From positions 25,533,935-25,597,934 of the forward strand of contig OZ038378.1 of NCBI GenBank assembly GCA_964036045.1: 64,000 bases of DNA, given 5' to 3'. The DNA comes from Eutreptiella sp. 'Long Island Sound 2002'. Taxonomy: Eukaryota > Euglenozoa > Euglenophyceae > Eutreptiales > Eutreptiaceae. Every line of letters starts with the position of its first letter. Position 1 is the first letter of the stretch. Position numbers and translations under genes: made by a program. Positions 52,141-60,066 of this stretch are shown in pieces. Under the pieces are notes generated by a model. It was not told where the DNA came from. It searched no databases and saw only the letters and a program-made list of their open reading frames with translations.

Positions 52141-53250
52141 TCATAAGCGGCGCTTTGCTTTGGGTGCTGGGGCGGCCGAAAGTGCCCTTTTTGGGGCCGT
52201 TTTGGAGTCCGATGTGGGTGTCCGCCGGTGGGAGCCATGATTGAGGGTCAGGTACAAGTTTGGGGATGCCATAAACCCACGCTTTTCAATGAGGGAGCAC
52301 ATTGAGGCGAAAAGGCAGCCCTCAGTATTGTGCCGCCACTCAAATTCGCGCAGGTACCATTCCAGGCGGTGTTTCCGGATACCCCCACGTGCGTTGATAA
52401 ACCCCCGAACATGGGCCCACATACCATCGATTTTGTGGGTGTGGACCTTTTTGGGCCCCTCTTCACGGACCCACTCCCCCCTTTTGTGGCTGACAGAACG
52501 ATGGTCCCAAGAGAATTCGCGTGCCAGGACCTCATACGCGCGGGCTCCATCGGTGTAAACAGGTGCCCCAGGGTGCACAAAGGCAGCGGCAAACGGGCGA
52601 ATTTCTGCAGCCGTTGGAGGCCCCTTTTGCCGCATTTTCCCATTGTGCAACTTGGGCATGATCTCCAAAATGAGGCGGCCACCAGGTTTTTGCTCCACTG
52701 CCCCCACCACGTCAGCCAGGGGTCGCGTCTTGTGACCAAAGTACCCCTTTTTCCGCCTGCCAATGCGCATCTCATCAGCAGCCACGATGCCCCCATCAGC
52801 CCCCAGAAGCTCACCGCCTCCCAATCCCACGGCCCCGTGCAGTGGAAGCCGCTCGTAGAAGTCCATGAGCACGTTCTGAAAGATTTTGATGTACTCATGG
52901 ACAGTTTGTTCAACGATTTCTGCATCACTGGAAATCTGGGTGTGCAGCAACCCCTGACACCAGAGACGCAAAATCTGAAGGATCTGGCGGAGAGAAGTGT
53001 GCTTCCCCTGGAAAAGGGACCCCCGTCTGTGGGACCACGAGGTCCTGCAAACCCGGCAACGCCACATAATCCCATCTGCGACCTTTGCTCTTTCGGTCTC
53101 CTGCAGTTTGATGTTGTCCGAACCACAGCGAATGCAATCTGAAAAGCGCTGCAGGAGACCCAGATCCTGACAAAATTTGACTGTTTCCTCAGGGGTCGCA
53201 GTGGCCTCAAAGAGCGCAAAGGAGGACAAATGTACCGTGCTTTTCGGCAT
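52141..53250 (-). CDS. Merlin superfamily transposase (ISXO2/IS1016-like DDE)
   Basis: There are 369 codons, the usual length for the family. The N-terminal zinc ribbon has CIRCG (C39, C42) and CRVC (C65, C68), followed by the HRRGSLF segment. Helices follow, then the catalytic core: AADEMRIG (D159) with KKGYFGHK, VYTDGARAY (D234), and VHTHKIDGMWAHVRGF. In that last motif ISXO2-type enzymes have Glu (HTN-x-IE); here it is Asp (D275). A C-terminal helix (WYLREFEWRHN) completes the match. The enzyme would cut at the inverted termini and paste the element. The ATG at 53250 follows a TAG directly, and the frame is open upstream to 53523. Confidence 0.9.
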   Translation of the reverse strand: MPKSTVHLSSFALFEATATPEETVKFCQDLGLLQRFSDCIRCGSDNIKLQETERAKVADGIMWRCRVCRTSWSHRRGSLFQGKHTSLRQILQILRLWCQGLLHTQISSDAEIVEQTVHEYIKIFQNVLMDFYERLPLHGAVGLGGGELLGADGGIVAADEMRIGRRKKGYFGHKTRPLADVVGAVEQKPGGRLILEIMPKLHNGKMRQKGPPTAAEIRPFAAAFVHPGAPVYTDGARAYEVLAREFSWDHRSVSHKRGEWVREEGPKKVHTHKIDGMWAHVRGFINARGGIRKHRLEWYLREFEWRHNTEGCLFASMCSLIEKRGFMASPNLYLTLNHGSHRRTPTSDSKTAPKRALSAAPAPKAKRRL

Positions 53251-53523
53251 CTATTCCGACTCCGAATCGGTGTCCGAATCGTAGACGGCGCTGGTGGCAA
53301 TCAGCCACCGGACCGAGGTCAATCCCGGGTACTCGAGCTGTCGTGGCAGACAGTTGCTGTGGCCACAGGTGAATGGCACACAGTACCGACACCAGGGGCA
53401 CGGAGACACGACCTTGACCCCAGATGAGAGGTACACGTCCGTGACCTTGTGGCAGTGCTGCCCACAAAAATAATCAGACACACAAAGGTGGCAACGGCAG
53501 GGGTATTCTGCACCACAGGGCAT
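53251..53523 (-). CDS. Cys-rich 90-residue ORF in phase with Merlin transposase
   Basis: It lies directly upstream of the transposase in the same frame; its TAG (53253-53251) touches the transposase ATG. It has about 12 Cys and several His in the first 60 residues (CRCHLC, CGQHCH, CPWCRYC), arranged like zinc-binding pairs, and ends with an acidic DSDTDSESE tail. It could be a separate small zinc protein, the N-terminus of a longer transposase read through the TAG, or an N-terminal domain cut off by a nonsense mutation. I recognise no family. It lies between the right TIR and the transposase, so it belongs to the transposon. Confidence 0.55.
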   Translation of the reverse strand: MPCGAEYPCRCHLCVSDYFCGQHCHKVTDVYLSSGVKVVSPCPWCRYCVPFTCGHSNCLPRQLEYPGLTSVRWLIATSAVYDSDTDSESE

Positions 53524-53569
53524 GAGCTGCAGAACATAGAAAGCAGGCAGAAACCAGCCCCAGAAACAG

Positions 53570-53739
53570 CCCCAAATCCAGCCCTAAATCCTGAAATTGT
53601 GCCCTCCCACTGTCTCGGATCGAGCTAATTCCTCTTTTTTTGAATTCCTCGACCCAAAAATGGGGGGGGGGGTCCTGGGTCCCCACCCGACCCCGGCCCA
53701 TAGGTCCCTAGGGGGGGGGGGGCCTTCACACCTTGTGCC
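53570..53739 (-). repeat. Merlin right terminal inverted repeat
   Basis: It pairs with 51958-52127. G homopolymers lie at about 53660-53669 and 53711-53722. Confidence 0.9.
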
Positions 53740-53885
53740 ATATATATATATATATATATATATAGATGTACATACATGTATTTGTATATATATGTATATA
53801 TTTCACTTGGAGGGAGTAGAAATTGAGTAGGAGGGAGTGGATATTCACTTGGAGGGAGATGAAATTCAGGGGGAGGGAGTGGATT
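53740..53885. repeat. TA microsatellite and GGGAGT minisatellite
   Basis: TA repeats (53740-53763) are followed by irregular units of TTGGAGGGAGTAGAAATT type (about 53807-53885), which repeat about five times with variation. Confidence 0.8.
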
Positions 53886-56800
53886 TGCGCACAGCGCTAA
53901 ACGCATTCAAAACAGTGAAGCAAAGGGCAACGGTCGCCAATCGCACATCTGTCGGTAAGGATTCAAACAGGCGATTTCACCGAAGAAATTGTACGAGCAG
54001 CTGAATGTTACTATCAGATGTCCAGCCACAAGGGGAAATTTGAAACTCTTGCAGTAATTGGAACAAGAACATAAAATTCATACCTTTCTGTCAGTTGCGG
54101 TGGTTTTTTCAGTTAAGCCTGTCGCCTGTTGGTACGCAGTCTTCCGCAGTCTGCTAAGGCCGCAGTCTGCATACCGTCACCACAATTTTCCGGTCCCCCC
54201 AAACGGTTTTCTGAGGGTAAGGGAAAACCCCGCTTACTTGGACTGAAGCGCGATGCGCAGAGTTTTGAGATTTTCTTCAATTTTTTGGCAGATGAAAGGT
54301 TGAGACGCTGAGAATGTCTTCTTCAGGTGTCTGTTTACCAGGTGAGCTATTTGTAATGTCGTCAATTGGTTGATCTCGCAGTGTAATTTGATTCAACTTT
54401 CAGACACTTAGGGGACCACTTTATACCCCAACCCCACTAACTTGGACTGAGTTGTATGTAGACACATCTGAATAACTTTGCGCCATTGTTTGCGTTCGAA
54501 GTGCTGTTTTTTGCATTGGACAGCATGCAGCTGTCTAGTCATGTCGAAACCAAGGTTTGAGTTGTCTTTTGGTTGGTCTTGCGTTGTACTTGTTGCGGGT
54601 TTGTTCCCTTAAAGTGAAACTTTGGTCATTGGTCATGTGATCTGTACATGCCATGTCCCTGAGACTGAAGCCGGTTCGGACCCCCGTGGCCATCTTTGGG
54701 TCACTTGGGGTGTGTATCTATGTGCCGGCAAGCCGCCATTGGCTGATATCATACTCTCTAATCCACCTGACCTAACCCGATGTGATAGTGTGATAGGTTT
54801 GGCCATTCCGGCTATGAGCGGCCATATTCAGTACCGAGGCGCCGCCAGCGGAGATTTATATATCGGAATATCAGGAATCAACAGGGTTTTTTGATCATAA
54901 TGTTTCCGTAATTTTTCAGCCCTCTGTTCTGATGGTCAATGTATCGGCGACTGTCAGCTGGCTCGCGATTTTGTGGTAACCGAATGGTTAACTGTTATTT
55001 ACAGATATTTTGGCAGAAACCCCGATGAAGGGTCAGATTTCATCAGTAAAGGGTTCGTTGCTTCCGCAATTTTCATATTATACACTCGCAAAATTAATCC
55101 GATTTTTTCAGACTTTCAGAATGGGATTTTGGACTTCGACATCGCCGCACTTGATATGACGAGTCTCGAGTGGTCCGACATTTTTCCCCGATCACGAATC
55201 AGCCTTCCTTTTGTTATGCCCTTCATTTGTCTTGGAGATATAGTCGAAACAAAAGTGATTCGTGAGACCACTTTGAAAGGTCATATCTCCGGCTCACGGC
55301 GAGGTATAACAATTTCGAGAATAGGGTTGGAATCGCCTTGGTCTCAACTTAATTGGGAAAGGATCAAACGCCTTTGGTGTGTACACATGCCGAGTGTAGC
55401 AAGGGATAAGGGTCAAGAGGGTAGAAAGTGATATTTCACTCTTGGACCGTGCAACAGAATATTTTAATGCGACTTTCGAGTGTGCCGCATGAGTGTTGGG
55501 GTTGCATAGCAACTTTCCTTGGGTTCCTACGTATTTTTAACGTGAAGATATGGCCATGGAGGGGCATGGCATATCATGGTGGGAACCACTTTTGGAGGGT
55601 ATGTGTTATATGCATGGTATGTGCTTCGATATGCTCACGCCCATGTTATATATCTTCGTGTGGCCGAAGAGATGGGGAGCCACACGTGACAAGGGCTTTG
55701 CCCATGTCCCAATTGTGGAATTCAAAGCGCTAGACTAAGGTCTACCGCGTATGTATTGCTCATGGTATGTTTGGCAAAGAGATCCATGAGTGCACTCCCA
55801 TTTTCATGTGGCATGTAGATATGAGTGGCGAAGGTATCTCCATGCGCCCGATTGGGGATCCAAGTGGGGGAATTGTTCGCAAATGGTTCCAATCATTTGT
55901 GTATTGAACCATGAGCGGATATCATGGGTGAGCATAGAGATATACTATCATGACAACTTTGTATTTGGACATATTTTCATGTTTTTGACCTCACTTTTTG
56001 CTCATTTTTGCATTTTGTGTACTTATCTGGTCGGCAAACAGCAAGAAGCCTATGGAGAGTCGAACCGTGGTATGTTGTTCATATGTTGGCATATGCTTTG
56101 GAGTTGAACACCACCATATGCCGGATCGCGTACTCCATTTGGCTTGGCGCACGAAAGATTACAAGAATTGGTCTCAAGATCATGGGCTGACTTGGGCAGT
56201 GCGTGGCGCCCATATCCGAAGGGGTTTCGAGGGTAGAGTGGGTATGTACATGGGCATTGACCTTTGGTCTCTATCCTCCATGAATACTAGACTTCGATTC
56301 CATGCATGCTTTGAGCCTTCGGATAAGTGGTAACTTCAATTTTGAGCATATATTTGATATATGGCCAATATGGTGTGAATTGGCAGTTTTTGGCATGTTA
56401 TGAGTTCAAACTCATGGGGCATATCTCCAAGCCCGATGAACTCCAAGTCCAATCAAGGTTATGTCAGGGCAGGGCATGGTCCTGAGTGCCACTCTAGGCC
56501 ATGACACGCCACCTCCCCTATTGGGCTAGGATTTAGAGGCTTGAAGGTGAACACTTTTTTGGGGTTTGTGTATTGACTTGTGACACATGGCATTCAGCCA
56601 TCTCATTTGACCTGGTTCAGGGCAATATGTTGGTGAGTCAAGGGAAGGTCTTGAATCCAGGGAATGAGGGGTTTATGGCTGTGAATGTGTATGTTTACCT
56701 CTTTCCCCAACTTTGCTTTCTTTGTGTTCATATGCCGATTTCAGGGCTTTCTTCCTTGGTGCAATTCTTGTACATGCCCGCCACCGTGAGACGACCGGTG

Positions 56801-57011
56801 TGCTGAACGCAAGCCCGCAGTGTGGATTGGGTTATTGCTGTATTTGTGGGATCTGGTTGCTGTTCAGGGTTGAAGGAGGATTTTATTTTCTATATTTTTG
56901 GATTTTGGACCCTGGACTTTGAGAAATGAAATCGATGATCAGGAGCAAATCAGCAGGGGTTACAGGCGGAAGGGGCACAGCGGGGGCCGGTCCTGGTAGG
57001 GACCTTCTTTA
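53886..57011 (+). repeat. AT-rich region, probably including the Chromo-3 5' LTR
   Basis: This is 3.1 kb of AT-rich sequence with no supportable gene, immediately before a chromovirus. The LTR should end near 57011, where the primer site begins. The left boundary cannot be set because the partner LTR is outside the window. A length near 3 kb would be similar to Chromo-2 LTRs. The many ATGG/CATATG words give small frames without coding character. Confidence 0.4.
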
Positions 57012-59763
57012 TTGTAGCAGAGGGGTACCTGCTGCTCCTACCTACCGCCGACCCGGGGACTTGGGCCCCTATGAGCCCTGCCCAAGTACGCCCCGGGTAC
57101 GTATTGTGAGCTCCGTGGAGACCACGCCGGAAGTGGAAGCCCGAAGAGAAGTACGACGTTCGGGAAGAGGAGGACTTGACATGGAGGACCTGGTCTCCGT
57201 GTGTGAGCGTCGCTGCCGAAAGGCATGCAACCTGCGCTCCGCCGCGGAGGACTCTGAGGAGGCCTGCCATTCAGGCAGCAGTGGAGGACGGGCCCGGCGC
57301 TACCGGAAACGCGGGTCACCCAAGCCCGCGGCAGGGGACGCCGGGGCTATAGATACGGACCCCAGCCTGGTCAGGCCGTGGGAATCCGAGGGGCACTCCG
57401 ATGGCTATCGGACTTGCTTCCCCTCGGAGTCGGAGGAGATGTCCGCGCCGACCGCCAAGGCGCATACGGCCCCCGAGCCAGCCCTGAAGCACAACGCCGA
57501 GGGCTTGGAGAGGCCAGCCAGGGCCATGACGGCACCTGTGCCCCGGCACACGGGACCCGAGATGGACGCCATAGGCGATACGCCCATGCGCGATGAGTCT
57601 GAGGCGCCGGGAACCGCGGGATGCGCTGGATCAGGTGGAAAGCACGCTGAGTGCCACTGCGAGCACGTGTCCTTCCTCATGGGCAAGTACCCAAAGATGG
57701 GAATGGACGCCATCGTGCATCGCCTCGACAGCCTGGACAACGCGAAAGACGGCCTAGAGGAGGACGTCGCCGGGATCCTGGATGACCAGTCGGCCGCGGA
57801 GAGAGACATGGCGGAGCTGCGAGCGGAACGGGACCGGTACCGGGAGAATCTGCAGCTGGCCGTGCAGAAGCAGCAGCAAGTGGTGGACAGCCTCCTCCAC
57901 TTAGTGGACGACATGTCGGGACGCCTGAAAAGGCTAGATGAGCAACAGCCCCTCACCACGGGTCCGGAGCTCCCGGCAAAGCCAGCAGCGGCAGAGCTGG
58001 TGGAGCCGGTTGAGGCCCTCCGGAGCGTCATGGATAAACCCATGGGCGGCCCGGCAGAGGCACCCTACACGCCTCCGCGTGTTGACCCGGGTGCGCTGCC
58101 GTTTGTTCCCATGTTCAGCGAATCCACAATGCTCGGGGAACACACGGCACCGGCTGGGTCCATGCGGGAAGGGCACGTAACCACGGACCCGAGGAGCCTG
58201 ACGGTACAGATGTCCCATGCCGCCCAGGATCTACCGATCACTACGACTGCCCATGCAGTTTATGCGGAAGAGGAGATCCAGAGCCAGACCATGCAGGGGC
58301 GAACCATGGGAAGCGCCGACGGACATGGTCGAGGTCATCCAGGCGGAAACCTGTGGGCGAAGGACCCCAATACAGGGATATGCACGGCCGCTGGAGCAAG
58401 TCCTTCCCGCATTCCAAACCCCATGGGTTCAGGCCCAACTGGATCGCACTCCATGGAGGAGAGGGATGTACGGGGAGTGTACTCACACCCCCCGGCCACA
58501 GGTGGTATCCATCTCGGTGGAGTAGTGGCTGGGGACGTCGGAGACGCCATCAGGATTGACGACCTCAGGGCAATCAAAATCCCCTATTACGACGGGAACC
58601 CGTCCAACCTGGATGACTTCATCCTGGACTGGGAGGACTTCGCCGAGGAGGTCGTCGGCGAGATGCGGGGAGCGCCGCGGGACAAGTGGGTATGCCGGAC
58701 ATTCCCACACCGGCTGGCGCAGGAGCTGAAGGAGGAGCTGCGGGATCAGATCCGGGAAGGACTGATCTGTACGGAGCAGGCCTGCCTCCAGTGGTTGGAG
58801 GATGAGGAGCGGGTGGACGCTCCGAACCAGAAGCTGGAGGACTTGTGGTCCATCCCGCTGCAGCTGGACCGCGGTGAGTTGCGGGTCCGGGAGTGGAACC
58901 GGTACCTGCGGAAGTACCGACGGAGCCTCAAGCTGGTGGAGGACTGGAACGAGTCAAGTGAGATCCGCCACCTGCTGAAGGACGTCCTCCCCGGCCACTG
59001 GAAGAGGCGAGTGGAGGACGAGGAAAAGAAGCGTGCCAAGAAGCGGGTGGCGGTGAGGATCATGGCGGCGGAGGATACCCATGCGGGTATCATGGAGTTC
59101 TTCAGGAGGAACCTGGGCGAGCCCAACCGGATGTTGGGATCGAAGAACGCTGTGTACGTGGAGGTATTTGGGGACACCATGGGGCAAAGGTTGCTGCGCC
59201 TCAACAACGTGGAGTGGAGGCGCGGGGAGCCGCTGAGGATGCAGGTCATCTTCGCCCGCATGAGCCTGGACGAGATCGTGAAGTACATCACGGTGGAGTT
59301 GAAGCTCAATGCGAAGAACGAGGCCCACGTGCAGGATCGACATGGTCATGGACAACGAGGCCACCGAGAAGACCGCCATCATCGGGAGATCCAGGAGGAC
59401 ACGGCCAACTCCGCGGAGAATGGTAGTGGAAGTGGCCAAGACCACTGGACCTGGTCCCGGGAGGATCACGAGGAGGCCCATTTCTTCGCGTTTGTGGCGC
59501 ACAACGTGAGGGACCATGGGCAGGATCGGTCCAGATGGAGCCGGGTGGGACCCAAGAAGGGCAATGAGCCAAGGAGGATTGGGAACCCACCGCTCTCGTT
59601 CCGGGAGTACAGGTCTCAGCACGACGGGTGCTGGGTCTGTTATGGCAAGGGAAACAACCATGCACACGACCACCGTCAGTGCAAGGTGTATGAGGCGGAC
59701 AAGAAGGCCTACTTCGCCGCCCACCCCGAGAAGAAGCCCAAGGAGCAGCGGATTGCCGATTAG
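56926..59763 (+). CDS. gag: Chromo-3 gag polyprotein
   Basis: There are 945 codons from ATG 56926, which lies before the primer site, so gag probably starts in the LTR as in Chromo-1. Early residues include CSRG, encoded by the primer site. The Cys motif CERRCRKACNLR (about 57205-57240) parallels Chromo-2. A coiled coil follows at about 57700-57940 (ERDMAELRAERDRY, QKQQQVVDSLLHLV). The capsid region begins at PYYDGNPSNLDDF (about 58580), and the knuckle CWVC-x8-H-x4-C is at about 59629-59682. The ORF ends at TAG 59761-59763, but the same frame continues with a Gly/Lys/Gln-rich tail to the conserved amber codon at 59983. Chromo-2 has no stop at the first place, so 59761 is probably a mutation. 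Confidence 0.88.
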   Translation: MKSMIRSKSAGVTGGRGTAGAGPGRDLLYCSRGVPAAPTYRRPGDLGPYEPCPSTPRVRIVSSVETTPEVEARREVRRSGRGGLDMEDLVSVCERRCRKACNLRSAAEDSEEACHSGSSGGRARRYRKRGSPKPAAGDAGAIDTDPSLVRPWESEGHSDGYRTCFPSESEEMSAPTAKAHTAPEPALKHNAEGLERPARAMTAPVPRHTGPEMDAIGDTPMRDESEAPGTAGCAGSGGKHAECHCEHVSFLMGKYPKMGMDAIVHRLDSLDNAKDGLEEDVAGILDDQSAAERDMAELRAERDRYRENLQLAVQKQQQVVDSLLHLVDDMSGRLKRLDEQQPLTTGPELPAKPAAAELVEPVEALRSVMDKPMGGPAEAPYTPPRVDPGALPFVPMFSESTMLGEHTAPAGSMREGHVTTDPRSLTVQMSHAAQDLPITTTAHAVYAEEEIQSQTMQGRTMGSADGHGRGHPGGNLWAKDPNTGICTAAGASPSRIPNPMGSGPTGSHSMEERDVRGVYSHPPATGGIHLGGVVAGDVGDAIRIDDLRAIKIPYYDGNPSNLDDFILDWEDFAEEVVGEMRGAPRDKWVCRTFPHRLAQELKEELRDQIREGLICTEQACLQWLEDEERVDAPNQKLEDLWSIPLQLDRGELRVREWNRYLRKYRRSLKLVEDWNESSEIRHLLKDVLPGHWKRRVEDEEKKRAKKRVAVRIMAAEDTHAGIMEFFRRNLGEPNRMLGSKNAVYVEVFGDTMGQRLLRLNNVEWRRGEPLRMQVIFARMSLDEIVKYITVELKLNAKNEAHVQDRHGHGQRGHREDRHHREIQEDTANSAENGSGSGQDHWTWSREDHEEAHFFAFVAHNVRDHGQDRSRWSRVGPKKGNEPRRIGNPPLSFREYRSQHDGCWVCYGKGNNHAHDHRQCKVYEADKKAYFAAHPEKKPKEQRIAD
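57012..57023 (+). other. Chromo-3 primer-binding site (tRNA-iMet type, one mismatch)
   Basis: TTGTAGCAGAGG matches TGGTAGCAGAGG at 11 of 12 positions. It lies in the open gag frame at the same relative place as in Chromo-1, and both encode SRG. The partner LTR, which would confirm the border, is outside the window. Confidence 0.6.
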
Positions 59764-59979
59764 AAGGCGAAGGGCGGAGACGGGGGAAAAGGCCAAGGCA
59801 AAGGCCAAGGAAAAGGCGGAGGACGAAGCTATGGTGGTGGACCTGGCCAAGACCGACGAGTGAGGTCGATCGAGGAGGTTGCTGAGGACATGTTGAGGAC
59901 GTTGGAGGAACTCAAAGCCCAGCAACGTGGTGGACAAAGTCCTGGCGGATCGCAGCCGGAAAGGGCTGCGGGAAGCCAA

Positions 59980-60028
59980 GTCTAGAGGAGCCCCCACGGG
60001 AGTGGGACCCCGGATGCCTCTCCTCCGA
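59980..60028 (+). promoter_or_regulatory. Chromo-3 gag-pol amber readthrough site
   Basis: GTC-TAG (59983-59985) is followed by AGG-AGC-CCC in the same frame as the protease. CCCAC-GGGA-GTGGG forms a perfect 5-bp hairpin just downstream, and AGGAG next to the stop can pair with CTCCT at about 60019-60023. It is in the same position and context as in Chromo-1 and Chromo-2. Confidence 0.68.
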
Positions 60029-60066
60029 AAATCAGTGGAATCCCAGAGAAAGCGAAGGCACATCGA

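Larger units (their letters stand above)
51958..53739 (-). mobile_element. Merlin-type DNA transposon with 170-bp inverted termini
   Basis: The element is 1782 bp. Its terminal inverted repeats (51958-52127 and 53570-53739) begin GGCA(T/C)AAGGTGTGAAG and contain two long C/G homopolymers. The flanks are ATATATAT on both sides, compatible with the 8-9-bp target duplication of Merlin but uninformative in a TA repeat. It encodes one ISXO2/IS1016-like transposase. Merlin is related to bacterial IS1016. Both termini are present and the transposase frame is open, so the copy is recent or still mobilisable. Confidence 0.9.

Noticed and set aside
54058-56922. Small ORFs in the AT-rich region before Chromo-3
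   Set aside because: They are 60-150 codons, without domains or consistent composition, and lie in what is probably an LTR.
59761-59763. First TAG of Chromo-3 gag as the readthrough stop
   Set aside because: Chromo-2 has no stop at that place, while the TAG at 59983 is matched in both other elements with the same following codons.
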